This document shows, piece after piece, positions 27,120 through 35,573 of a stretch of DNA of 64,000 nt (position 1 is its first letter; each line of letters starts with the position of its first letter). Below the pieces are notes generated by a model that was given only the letters and a program-made list of their open reading frames with translations, made no database searches and was not told the DNA's origin. This DNA comes from Melioribacteraceae bacterium (lineage in GTDB: Bacteria > Bacteroidota > Ignavibacteria > Ignavibacteriales > Melioribacteraceae). A program made the position numbers and the translations under genes. The stretch covers positions 43,156 to 107,155 of the forward strand of contig JAFGMI010000041.1 of NCBI GenBank assembly GCA_016927595.1, given 5' to 3'.

Positions 27120-28762
27120 GTAAATATTTGGAATTCAACACACCGGCATCGAAAGAAGCAATGGAACTGGCTTCTGACTTTCGATTAAAAAACCAAGGCT
27201 TTACAAACCTTGAGAGGGTTTATTGGAACCTGCCCGAATCTTCACTCTACGAAGAAATAATTTTCCGGAATGAAGGTCATGTGGCTAACAACGGTCCGAT
27301 AATCGTGAATACGGGAAAACACACAGCACGTGCAGCAGCTGATAAAGTAATTGTTTATGAAGAATCAACAAAAGATAAAATTTGGTGGGGCGAGCACAAC
27401 AGACCTTACAGCAATGAACAATTCAATTCCCTGCTAAGCAGGCTCCAGGCATTTTTACAAGGTGAAGAAGTGTTTGTGCAGGATTGTTACGCCGGCGCTG
27501 ATCCAGGTTATAAAATGCCCATTCGGATAATTACCGATAAAGCATGGCATAGTTTGTTCGTAAGAAACATGTTTGTTACCACTTCAAACCGTGAGGAGCT
27601 GAAAAACTTTGTCCCGGATTTCACGGTAATTACCGTTTCCGGATTTAAAGTTGATCCGATTATCGACGGAACAAGAAGCGAGACTTCAATTGTAATAAAT
27701 TTTGCAGAACGTGTTGCAATTATAGCTAATTCTTTATACGGCGGAGAGATTAAAAAATCTGTTTTTACAGTCCTGAATTTTCTGCTTACTTTCCAGGAAG
27801 TTCTTCCGATGCACTGCTCTGCAAATGTCGGTAAAAACGGCGACGCCGCCTTATTCTTCGGATTGAGCGGTACGGGAAAGACCACTTTATCGGCTGATCC
27901 GAACCGCAATTTAATCGGTGATGATGAGCATGGCTGGAGTTCGGAAGGTATTTTTAATTTTGAAGGAGGATGTTATGCAAAGGTGATCAGATTATCGGCA
28001 GAAGCCGAGCCACAGATATATAAGTGCACCCAAAGTTACGGAACGATACTTGAAAATGTTGTCTATGATCCGGTGAGCAGATTAATTGATCTTGATGATG
28101 ACAGCATAACGGAAAATACACGCGCCTCGTATCCGATTGAAATGATTCCGAATGTTATTCTGGACGGTTATATACACACCCATCCGAAGAATATAATTTT
28201 TCTTACATGCGATGCTTCGGGAGTGTTACCGCCGATTGCCAGATTAAATCCGGCACAGGCACAGTATCATTTTATAAGCGGTTACACAAGTAAAATTGCA
28301 GGAACCGAAATAGGACTCGGGATTGAACCACAGATAACCTTCAGCGCCTGCTTCGGTGCACCATTTATGGTTAGACATCCATATGAATACGCACAGATGC
28401 TGAAGGAAAGAATGCAGAAACACAATGTAAATGTCTGGCTGGTCAATACGGGCTGGGTAGGAGGAAGATTCGGCGTAGGTAAAAGAATTAGTATTCGTCA
28501 TACGAGAAATTTGCTGAATGCAGCATTGGATGGAGTGTTGGAACAGGTGAATTTCAGAAAAGATAAGTTGTTCGGATTTGATGTACCGTTAACCTGCCCC
28601 GATGTTCCCGGAGATGTTTTGGAGCCTTCGTCATCGTGGGGAAATAAAGATGAATACTGGAAGAAATATGATGCGCTTGCCGCGAGGTTTATAGAGAACT
28701 TTAAACTTTATGAGAAAAATGTACCGGACGATGTTAAGAAAGCCGGACCCAAACGACTTTAA
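27116..28762 (+). CDS. pckA: ATP-dependent phosphoenolpyruvate carboxykinase
   Basis: This 548-residue cytosolic enzyme interconverts oxaloacetate + ATP and PEP + CO2 + ADP, the entry step of gluconeogenesis. The P-loop GLSGTGKT is at 249-256, followed by DPNRNLIGDDEHGWS with the kinase-2 Asp pair, the substrate loop NEGHVANNGP, and NTGWVGGRFGVGKRISI near the C-terminus. I start it at the ATG at 27116, which overlaps the upstream stop. An in-frame TTG six bases earlier is less likely. Length is normal for the ATP-type family. A perfect hairpin follows the gene. Confidence 0.95.
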   Translation: MSKYLEFNTPASKEAMELASDFRLKNQGFTNLERVYWNLPESSLYEEIIFRNEGHVANNGPIIVNTGKHTARAAADKVIVYEESTKDKIWWGEHNRPYSNEQFNSLLSRLQAFLQGEEVFVQDCYAGADPGYKMPIRIITDKAWHSLFVRNMFVTTSNREELKNFVPDFTVITVSGFKVDPIIDGTRSETSIVINFAERVAIIANSLYGGEIKKSVFTVLNFLLTFQEVLPMHCSANVGKNGDAALFFGLSGTGKTTLSADPNRNLIGDDEHGWSSEGIFNFEGGCYAKVIRLSAEAEPQIYKCTQSYGTILENVVYDPVSRLIDLDDDSITENTRASYPIEMIPNVILDGYIHTHPKNIIFLTCDASGVLPPIARLNPAQAQYHFISGYTSKIAGTEIGLGIEPQITFSACFGAPFMVRHPYEYAQMLKERMQKHNVNVWLVNTGWVGGRFGVGKRISIRHTRNLLNAALDGVLEQVNFRKDKLFGFDVPLTCPDVPGDVLEPSSSWGNKDEYWKKYDALAARFIENFKLYEKNVPDDVKKAGPKRL

Positions 28763-28769
28763 ACCAAAA

Positions 28770-28790
28770 GCCCTCATTCAGAATGAGGGC
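28770..28790 (+). terminator. Hairpin downstream of pckA
   Basis: A perfect 10-bp inverted repeat GCCCTCATTC/GAATGAGGGC is centred on one base, seven bases after the pckA stop. It lacks a T-tract on the plus strand, so it may act as an RNA 3'-end stabiliser or a weak terminator. Confidence 0.45.
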
Positions 28791-28876
28791 ATTGTACAAT
28801 TAGCAGCCACAATACACTTTTATTAAAATCCATCAAGTAGTATTTTACACTCTGTTTTGAAAAATCTTGTGGTATA

Positions 28877-30079
28877 ATGAAAAATAATTTCAGTAAACGG
28901 ATAAACAGTCTGCAAACATCTGCTACCATGGAAATTGCCGCCAGGGTTATAGAGCTAAAATCAAATGGAACAGATTTAATAGATCTTGGTGTTGGTGAAC
29001 CGGATTTCCCCACACCCGAGCATATCAAATTAGCTGCGAAAAGAGCGCTCGACATTGATAAGACAAAATATACACTTAATGTCGGGACTCTTGAATTAAG
29101 AGATGCAATTGCAAAAAAATTATATAATGATAATCATTTGGAATATAAGTCATCCGACATAATTGTGTCCGCTGGTGCAAAGCAGTCCCTATTTAATGCT
29201 ATACAAGTATTGATAAATGAAGGCGATGAAGTTATTGTTCCGATCCCGACATACGTTTCCTATATACAGATGATAAATTTCGCGGGCGGTAAAGCAGTTA
29301 TTATTCCAACAGATGAATCAACCAGTTTTAAATTATCACCTGACAAGCTTTCAGAACATATCACACCAAAAACGAAGATGCTTGTACTTTGCAATCCTTC
29401 TAACCCTACCGGCGCTGTATACTCCCCCGATGAGCTTAAAAATCTTGCTGAAGTGTCAAACGAGCAAAACATTTATGTGGTAAGCGATGAGATTTATGAA
29501 AAACTGATCTTTGATGATCTGCAAATAAGGAGTATTGCTTCACTGGATGAAAATATTAAGAGAAGAACAGTAGTAGTTAACGGCTTTTCAAAATCTTATT
29601 CTATGACGGGCTGGAGAATCGGGTATGCTGCTGCTGACGGGGAGATAATTAAGAATATGGCTAAACTGCAAAGTCACTCGACTTCAAATGCTTCATCCAT
29701 CTCACAGGAAGCTGCCCTCGAAGCTCTGACTGCAAGTCAGGATATTGTGGAATTTATGAGGAATAAATTCGAGATCAGAAGAGATTTTATTTACAAAGAA
29801 ATTAATTTAATCCCGGGATTATCAGCTCTAAAACCTTCAGGAGCTTTTTACCTTTTTACAAACGTATCGCAATTACTTAACAAACAATTCAGGAAGCATA
29901 TTTTTAAGACAACATCTGACCTGATTCTTTACTTACTGGACGAAGCAAGAGTCTCGACAGTACCCGGCAGTGCTTTTGGTCTCGAGAATTATATCCGGAT
30001 TTCATATGCGGCAAGTTTCGATCACCTGGAAGAAGGGGTCGGGCGTATCAAAACTGCAATAAATAAGTTGTTAGCTTAA
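28877..30079 (+). CDS. Aspartate aminotransferase-like PLP enzyme
   Basis: This 400-residue class I/II aminotransferase is a paralogue of the 25902-27119 gene. It has DLGVGEPDFPTPEH, KYTLNVGTLELRDAI, SAGAKQSLFNA, CNPSNPTGAVY, VVSDEIYEKL, the PLP lysine Lys239 in NGFSKSYSMTGWRIGY and a terminal YIRISYAAS holding the substrate-carboxylate Arg. These are hallmarks of the Thermus-type aspartate aminotransferase group. It lies 86 bp beyond the pckA hairpin and may be co-regulated. Whether it prefers aspartate, prephenate or another amino acid cannot be told. Confidence 0.88.
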   Translation: MKNNFSKRINSLQTSATMEIAARVIELKSNGTDLIDLGVGEPDFPTPEHIKLAAKRALDIDKTKYTLNVGTLELRDAIAKKLYNDNHLEYKSSDIIVSAGAKQSLFNAIQVLINEGDEVIVPIPTYVSYIQMINFAGGKAVIIPTDESTSFKLSPDKLSEHITPKTKMLVLCNPSNPTGAVYSPDELKNLAEVSNEQNIYVVSDEIYEKLIFDDLQIRSIASLDENIKRRTVVVNGFSKSYSMTGWRIGYAAADGEIIKNMAKLQSHSTSNASSISQEAALEALTASQDIVEFMRNKFEIRRDFIYKEINLIPGLSALKPSGAFYLFTNVSQLLNKQFRKHIFKTTSDLILYLLDEARVSTVPGSAFGLENYIRISYAASFDHLEEGVGRIKTAINKLLA

Positions 30080-30135
30080 AATTAACACATCGGAGCCAGA
30101 AACAATACATCATATTGGCTTATATTAAGTCTATC

Positions 30136-30160
30136 TGACATGATGTTGTCATGCTGACAA
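30136..30160. promoter_or_regulatory. Alternating TGACA/TGTCA palindromic half-sites upstream of the Hsp20 genes
   Basis: A perfect inverted repeat TTGTCA-TGC-TGACAA occupies 30146-30160. A third half-site TGACA at 30136-30140 sits just before it, giving TGACA, TGTCA, TGACA in alternating orientation. It lies about 145 bp before the first Hsp20 start codon. The arrangement looks like a regulator-binding operator. It is neither a CIRCE element nor a HAIR element. The binding protein is unknown. Confidence 0.4.
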
Positions 30161-30303
30161 TTTATACGTCACATTTGCCGATCCTCTTTAAACACTTTTC
30201 AATTTGTCTAACCCATTATTATAAAATAAGTTAGAGCCATAACAGGGCTTCTGGCATGCAATTTAATATAATTTATGTAAACAAAACTAAAAAGGAGTTA
30301 AAA

Positions 30304-30693
30304 ATGACAGAAGTTAAAAACAACAGTTCAGTTGATAAAAAATCATTAATAGATGAAATAATTAATCAACCCTATAGAATTCCAGTGGTGAACATTGCCG
30401 AAGATGAGAACAGTTTCTTCATCGTTGCCGACATGCCCGGTGTTTCGAAGGACAACATTGAATTGAAACTGGAAAACAGCGAATTGACTATTATAGGTAA
30501 AGTTGATTCGGACAGAAATAACTCTCATAAATTGATTCTTAAAGAAAAAAGAAACGGGAATTATATCAGGAAATTCAGACTATCCGATTTAATAAATCAA
30601 TCTCAAATAGAGGCAAAACTTGAGAATGGTCAATTAACCATTATACTGCCAAAAAAAGAAAGCATCAAACCAAGAAGTATAGAAATAGCATAA
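30304..30693 (+). CDS. Small heat-shock protein (Hsp20 family), divergent copy
   Basis: This 129-residue alpha-crystallin-domain chaperone starts at 30304, where AAGGAG precedes the ATG; the longer reading frame from 30256 lacks this. The alpha-crystallin domain spans about residues 27-125 (PVVNIAEDENSFFIVADMPG, then ENGQLTIILPK). It is shorter and more divergent than the two copies downstream and lacks the usual N-terminal MRDLLRVEREF-type arm. It is the first of three tandem genes probably transcribed together. It would bind unfolding proteins under stress. Confidence 0.87.
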   Translation: MTEVKNNSSVDKKSLIDEIINQPYRIPVVNIAEDENSFFIVADMPGVSKDNIELKLENSELTIIGKVDSDRNNSHKLILKEKRNGNYIRKFRLSDLINQSQIEAKLENGQLTIILPKKESIKPRSIEIA

Positions 30694-30710
30694 ATTAAAG
30701 GAGGTGTATT

Positions 30711-31169
30711 ATGGCACTAATAAAATGGAATCCAAGCAGAGAGTTGTTGCGGGTAGAAAGAGACTTAAACAGACTGTTTAAACCGTTCTGGGATAAGTTC
30801 GGTATGGGAAAAACAACTGATGAAAATTATGAGCTTGCGTCATGGGCACCTTTAGCTGACATTGTTGAGAACAACAATGAATATCTTGTTAAGCTCGATA
30901 TTCCGGGTGTGGACAAGAAGGATGTAAAAGTCTCTTATTCGAACGGTGTACTTTCAGTGAGCGGCGAAAGAAAGGAAGAGAAAGAATCAAAGGATGCTAA
31001 TTATTACAGATGTGAGAGGTCTTATGGAAAGTACTACAGGTCATTTACTCTGCCTGAAGGAATAAAAGAAGATAAAATTGATGCGGAATTTAAGAACGGA
31101 ACATTGACAATTGTTATTCCTAAAGCAGAAGAGAGCAAACCAAAACAAATTGATATTAAAGTTAACTGA
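30711..31169 (+). CDS. Small heat-shock protein (Hsp20 family)
   Basis: This 152-residue alpha-crystallin chaperone has the typical N-terminal arm (WNPSRELLRVERDLNRLF), the domain start WAPLADIVENNNEYLVKLDIPGV, the strand motif YRCERSYGKYYRSFTLPE and the end FKNGTLTIVIPKAEESKPKQI. A strong AAAGGAGGT precedes the ATG. It is 17 bp downstream of the first Hsp20 gene. It is cytosolic and expected to form oligomers that hold unfolded proteins. Confidence 0.93.
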   Translation: MALIKWNPSRELLRVERDLNRLFKPFWDKFGMGKTTDENYELASWAPLADIVENNNEYLVKLDIPGVDKKDVKVSYSNGVLSVSGERKEEKESKDANYYRCERSYGKYYRSFTLPEGIKEDKIDAEFKNGTLTIVIPKAEESKPKQIDIKVN

Positions 31170-31228
31170 TATTTTTACGAGTAGGTAATTCACCGGCTTT
31201 GATTATAAAAATTTAGGAGGAAAATAAA

Positions 31229-31693
31229 ATGACACTTGTTAGATTCAACCCGATGAGAGATTTGCTTGAAGTCGAAAGAGAGTTCAGCAAGATATTCAAC
31301 GAATTCGATCAGAGATTCGGTTTTGGTCGTAAGGAAGATAACGATCAGGAACTTCAGGAGGCAACCTGGGCACCGCTCGCCGATATATACGAAGACAACG
31401 ATAATTTCAAAATCAAACTCGATTTACCCGGTATTTCAAAAGATTCTGTTAAAATCTCATTTTCCGATGGTCAGCTTGTTATCGGCGGTGAAAGGAAGCA
31501 GGAGCTTGAAAGTGAAAATTGCAAATACCATCGTGTCGAAAGAAATTACGGTAAGTTTTACAGAGCTTTTGATGTTCCGAAAGATATACAGGAAGATAAA
31601 ATAAACGCCGAATTTTCAAATGGTCAGTTATCTATAGTAATTCCAAAGTCCGAAAAAGCGAAACCGCGACTGATCGATGTAAAAGCAAACTAA
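31229..31693 (+). CDS. Small heat-shock protein (Hsp20 family)
   Basis: This 154-residue protein is closely similar to the preceding copy throughout, including RFNPMRDLLEVEREF, WAPLADIYEDNDNFKIKLDLPG, YHRVERNYGKFYRAFDVPK and FSNGQLSIVIPKSEKAKPRLI, so the two arose by duplication. AGGAGGA precedes the ATG. An intrinsic hairpin follows the stop, ending the three-gene cluster. Mixed oligomers among the three products are plausible. Confidence 0.93.
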   Translation: MTLVRFNPMRDLLEVEREFSKIFNEFDQRFGFGRKEDNDQELQEATWAPLADIYEDNDNFKIKLDLPGISKDSVKISFSDGQLVIGGERKQELESENCKYHRVERNYGKFYRAFDVPKDIQEDKINAEFSNGQLSIVIPKSEKAKPRLIDVKAN

Positions 31694-31697
31694 TAAC

Positions 31698-31725
31698 AAA
31701 GGGTATCGTTGATACCCTTTTTATT
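31698..31725. terminator. Bidirectional terminator between hsp20 cluster and DUF4342 gene
   Basis: A ten-base-arm stem AAAGGGTATC/GATACCCTTT with a GTT loop is followed by a T-rich run. It sits just after the last Hsp20 stop and reaches the end of the convergent DUF4342 gene, so it can serve both. Confidence 0.85.
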
Positions 31726-32005
31726 TTTCCGGTACACTATCTGCTTCATCAAAATCCGCTTCATGCCCAGCTTCATCATTCTTAATTATCTCGATTGTAA
31801 AATTTGCTACTGCTCCGGCTAATGCACCTATTGCCGTTACGACAGGCGCAGCCAGAACTCCAATAACGCCGATTGAAAGTGGGATCTCAATAAAAGTTTT
31901 CCCGTTGGAATCTTTTATTATAACTCTTCTAATGTTTCCTTCCTTAATAAGTTCTTCAATTTTTTTTAATAAATCATTGGCATTTACTCTGAATTCGCTG
32001 CCCAT
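31721..32005 (-). CDS. DUF4342 family protein
   Basis: This 94-residue protein shows the DUF4342 pattern: an N-terminal helical unit (LLKKIEELIKEGNIRRVIIK), GKTFIEIPLSIGVIGVLAAPVVTAIGAL forming a strand plus a hydrophobic hairpin, and a short acidic tail. Family members often carry a UBA/TS-N-like helix unit before the membrane-like segment. Function is unknown. It is convergent with the Hsp20 cluster, sharing its terminator. Confidence 0.8.
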   Translation of the reverse strand: MGSEFRVNANDLLKKIEELIKEGNIRRVIIKDSNGKTFIEIPLSIGVIGVLAAPVVTAIGALAGAVANFTIEIIKNDEAGHEADFDEADSVPEK

Positions 32006-32123
32006 AAAATCCTCTTTTTAACTTAGATGCACCATCAAATAATTTGTTCCCCCGGGAAATTATAGTTGATTATCAATTTAAAATCCGTTATTTAAATAAG
32101 CGCAATTCAGAATCTATGATGGG

Positions 32124-32837
32124 ATGTCCGATATAGAACCTTTAAAAATTACATATTCGTTTAATTTCGAAAATCAGATTGTTAAGCAATTTGATTTATT
32201 GATTGACGCTGACAAATTCTCCATAGTTCATGATGAGAGCGTAAAACCTCCGCAGTGGGCTGAGTTGAAAAGTTTCAGATGCCCAAATTGTCCTCTTGAC
32301 TCAGAGAAGGTTAAATATTGTCCGCTGGCTATTAACCTAGCGCAGGTGATAGAATTCTTTAATAATTTTCCATCGTATCATGAGGTTCTTGTTTCGGTTG
32401 AAACGTCCGAACGAACAACACTTAAACAGACAACGGTTCAGATAGGTGTAGGCAGCCTTATAGGAATTATAATGTCATGCAGCGGTTGTCCCGTTATCGG
32501 CAGACTTAAATCATTAGTACGCTTTCATCTGCCCTTTTCTTCACTCGAGGAAACCGAATTCCGAATTATTTCGATGTACCTGGTTGCACAATATTTTAAG
32601 ATGAAAGAAGGTTTGAATCCCGATTGGGAGTTAAAAAAACTTTTAGATGCATATAAAGAAATTCAAATTATGAACAAGAATTTAGTTGAAAAACTTTCAC
32701 ACATTGAGATGAATGACACAAGCAGAAATGCAGTTGTTACTTTAAGCAATTTTGCAGAATATATAATAATGGAACTTGAGGATAAAAATTTGGATAACCT
32801 TAGAAATTTCGCAGATTCCTTTTACGGCATCGAGTAG
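32124..32837 (+). CDS. Cys-rich hypothetical protein, DUF6901-like
   Basis: This 237-residue protein has no signal peptide. Notable are the Cys clusters FRCPNCPLDS and YCPLAIN (around residues 52-68) and MSCSGCPVIGRLK near 117, then RFHLPFSSLEETEFR and a helical C-terminal half. The pattern resembles the DUF6901 family; I hold that name loosely. The four-Cys N-terminal cluster could bind a metal, and the SCSGCP motif could be redox-active. It is followed 17 bp later by a lipoprotein gene. Confidence 0.6.
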   Translation: MSDIEPLKITYSFNFENQIVKQFDLLIDADKFSIVHDESVKPPQWAELKSFRCPNCPLDSEKVKYCPLAINLAQVIEFFNNFPSYHEVLVSVETSERTTLKQTTVQIGVGSLIGIIMSCSGCPVIGRLKSLVRFHLPFSSLEETEFRIISMYLVAQYFKMKEGLNPDWELKKLLDAYKEIQIMNKNLVEKLSHIEMNDTSRNAVVTLSNFAEYIIMELEDKNLDNLRNFADSFYGIE

Positions 32838-32854
32838 TTTTTCACACCGGCAGC

Positions 32855-33388
32855 ATGTACATGTCACTAAAAATTTATAATAGAAACCCAGCTGTTTTAG
32901 TCTTTGCAGCATTGACTATATTATTTATTAACAGCTGCGACGGCGGGCTTACACCAACTGAATCCAGTGCAGGTGTTACAGGATTCGGAGGCAAAGTTGT
33001 TTTTATGGGCGACTGGCCCTCTGATGTTAAACTAACATACATAGTTCTCTTTAAAAATGAACTATTATCGGCAGCTGATTTTAACATCATTAATCTCAAG
33101 TATGTAAGCGAACTTATACCTTCAGGTACAAGTGAATTTTATTTTAACACCATCAGCAGTGTTTCGCTTGGTAAAGTTGAGGCTGGCGAATATGCATATC
33201 TTGCTGTTGCACAATCAAATTCCGAAACACTTAATCTGACAAGGTCGAGCTGGAGAGTTGCAGGAGTTTATAAAGATCCGGGCGGTCTTAAACCAGGCGG
33301 AATAATTGTACCTGATGGAAAATTTCTCGATGGCATTAATATTCTCTGCGATTTCAATAATCCACCAATTCAACCACCCGGACAATGA
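32855..33388 (+). CDS. Hypothetical lipoprotein preceding a TonB-dependent receptor
   Basis: This 177-residue protein has a lipoprotein signal (FINSC, Cys at about residue 28) and then a small beta-rich region containing TGFGGKVVFMGDWPSDVKLTY. A Pro-rich tail ends the protein. No family was recognised. Its stop overlaps the start of the TonB-dependent receptor by four bases, so the pair is translationally coupled. It may be a surface or periplasmic partner of that receptor, by analogy with lipoprotein-receptor pairs. The first in-frame start is used; ATG at 32861 (third residue) is also possible. Confidence 0.65.
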   Translation: MYMSLKIYNRNPAVLVFAALTILFINSCDGGLTPTESSAGVTGFGGKVVFMGDWPSDVKLTYIVLFKNELLSAADFNIINLKYVSELIPSGTSEFYFNTISSVSLGKVEAGEYAYLAVAQSNSETLNLTRSSWRVAGVYKDPGGLKPGGIIVPDGKFLDGINILCDFNNPPIQPPGQ

Positions 33389-35565
33389 TGAGAAATAAAC
33401 TGTTGAAATACGGCATTGTGCTGAACATATTAGCATTATCGGTCAGTTTTTCCCAAACATTTTCAATCTCCGGAGCAGTAAAGGATTCAGCAGGAACCCC
33501 GTTGTTGGGAGCGAATGTTGTTCTGGAAAACACCCTGAAAGGAACTGCCACAGATGAGAACGGAAATTATACACTTCGCTCAATAAAACCAGGCTCTTAC
33601 AGAATTATTGTTTCAATGGTTGGTTTTAGTTCCCGATCAGTGCAGATAACAGTAATAGATAAAAATTTGAACGGCATTGAAATGATATTAAATCCGGCAT
33701 CCTACAGATCCGGGCAGGTGATAGTATCCGCAAGCAAGTACGAACAAAGCCTTTCGGATTTACCGGTCAGTGCTTCGTTAATTACTTCTGATGATTTTTC
33801 CAAAAATAACTATACGGCGTTAGACGATGCCCTGCGCGATGTGTCAGGTGTGAGTATGACTTTAGATCAGGTGAGCATAAGAGGTTCAAGCGGTTACAGC
33901 CGGGGTGTTGGATCGAGGGTACTGGTTGCATTCGACGGAATACCGCTATATACGGGCGATTCCGGTGAGATAATATGGGATCTGATACCGGTATATGAGA
34001 TCGACAGGGTGGAAATTATAAAGGGTGCAGCCAGTACGATTTACGGATCGACTGCAATAGGCGGAGCAATAAATATTGTTCCTAAAAGAATTACTTCTAA
34101 TCCGCTTACATTTATCAGAAGTACCGCCGGATTATATGATAAGCCGTCGCATATGGAATGGGACTGGTCAGATAATATCAGAACATTTAATCGCATTGCT
34201 GTTTCTCACTCACAATATATAGGTAATGTTGGAATATCCGCGTCAGTATACCGTACTGAAAATTACGGATACAGAAAAAATGATTATGATAAAATGCTCG
34301 GCGGGTACTTAAAATTGAATTATGATATTTCTGAAAATACTTCTATCGGTTTTTGGGGAACCGGCTACACACGTCAAAGAGAAACATTCATTTACTGGGA
34401 TAACCTTCAGAACGCATTATCACCTCCGCCGGGAGATTTAGGAAACAGTCAGCCGTCAGACAGGCAGATATTAAGTATAGTTTATTCACAGAAGCTCTCC
34501 GATGATTTCAGAATATATCTTAAGCCAAGTCTGTATTTGACGCACTGGCAGGACGAGACCGAAAGTAAAAACGAATCAACGTCGAAACTATACAGAACTG
34601 AATTAAGAAGTTTATATCAATTTCCATTTAATGCGATTCTCGTATCGGGCATTGAAATTCAATCCGGTGTAGTGTATTCTAATATTTTCGGGAATAAATA
34701 TTCGTACCTGCTCGGTTTGTTTTCGCAGGTAGAGTATAATCTGATTAAAAATTTGAAGACAACATTTGGAATAAGATTCGACCGGGGTGAGTTGGAGAAT
34801 TTAGCACCCGAGTCGTCAATCTCCCCGAAGTTAGGAATTAATTATAAGCTGAATGAAACGACGGTTTTCAGAAGTTCTGTCGGTACAGGTTTCCGTTCGC
34901 CTTCGCTGGCAGAAGCCTTCACATCAACTTCAGTAAGCGGTATTAATGTTAAACCGAACCCGGATATTAAATCAGAAAAAAACTATTCGATAGAATTTGG
35001 AATCAGTCATTCATTCGGGAGTTCTCTCTTATTGGATATGGCGGTTTTCCACAGCGAGTACAAAGGATTAATCGAACCTAGAATCGATCCCGCAGACACT
35101 AAAGTGATATTCGAGAATATTACTCAGGCGAAAATCCAGGGTGCCGAGATAAACTCATTTGTTAACCTGCTCGATCAGATGGTAACAGTTAAAACCGGCT
35201 ACATTTACTTATGGGCAAGAGATACTAAATATAAAAAAGCTCTCAAGTACAGAGCCAGGCACTCGCTGGTTTCATCAATTGATATTAACTACCATATATT
35301 TAATGCAGGTTTTACCTTCAAATATCTTTCCAGAACTGAAGCAATAGACGCTGAGCTTATCGATTACGGTATCATAAAAGACGGGGACAAGAGGGTTGAC
35401 ATTAAGGTTCTTGATGTGAGATTGTCGCTCAATTTATTCAACTACGGAATACCCTTAAGATTTTTTCTGAATGCAAATAATTTGCTGAACTACAACTACG
35501 TAGAAATGATCGGTAATATTTCTCCTATAAGACATTATTCATTCAGCGCCGAATTATTATTTTAA
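33385..35565 (+). CDS. TonB-dependent receptor with carboxypeptidase-like N-domain
   Basis: This outer-membrane receptor has 726 residues. A signal peptide (1-23) is followed by a CarboxypepD_reg-like beta-sandwich (about 25-110, GAVKDSAGTPLLGANVVLENT), a plug (about 112-230, with VSIRGSSGYSRGVGSRVLVAFDGIP and EIIKGAASTIYGSTAIGGAINIV) and a beta-barrel to the C-terminal Phe (SAELLF). The plug pattern is typical of siderophore, haem or cobalamin receptors. The ligand is not determinable here. It is coupled to the upstream lipoprotein gene and converges on the chemoreceptor gene. Confidence 0.92.
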   Translation: MMRNKLLKYGIVLNILALSVSFSQTFSISGAVKDSAGTPLLGANVVLENTLKGTATDENGNYTLRSIKPGSYRIIVSMVGFSSRSVQITVIDKNLNGIEMILNPASYRSGQVIVSASKYEQSLSDLPVSASLITSDDFSKNNYTALDDALRDVSGVSMTLDQVSIRGSSGYSRGVGSRVLVAFDGIPLYTGDSGEIIWDLIPVYEIDRVEIIKGAASTIYGSTAIGGAINIVPKRITSNPLTFIRSTAGLYDKPSHMEWDWSDNIRTFNRIAVSHSQYIGNVGISASVYRTENYGYRKNDYDKMLGGYLKLNYDISENTSIGFWGTGYTRQRETFIYWDNLQNALSPPPGDLGNSQPSDRQILSIVYSQKLSDDFRIYLKPSLYLTHWQDETESKNESTSKLYRTELRSLYQFPFNAILVSGIEIQSGVVYSNIFGNKYSYLLGLFSQVEYNLIKNLKTTFGIRFDRGELENLAPESSISPKLGINYKLNETTVFRSSVGTGFRSPSLAEAFTSTSVSGINVKPNPDIKSEKNYSIEFGISHSFGSSLLLDMAVFHSEYKGLIEPRIDPADTKVIFENITQAKIQGAEINSFVNLLDQMVTVKTGYIYLWARDTKYKKALKYRARHSLVSSIDINYHIFNAGFTFKYLSRTEAIDAELIDYGIIKDGDKRVDIKVLDVRLSLNLFNYGIPLRFFLNANNLLNYNYVEMIGNISPIRHYSFSAELLF

Positions 35566-35573
35566 GTCCTTTA

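Noticed and set aside
30080..30303. CIRCE element before the Hsp20 genes
   Set aside because: TTAGCACTC-N9-GAGTGCTAA is not present; only the TGACA/TGTCA pattern was found.
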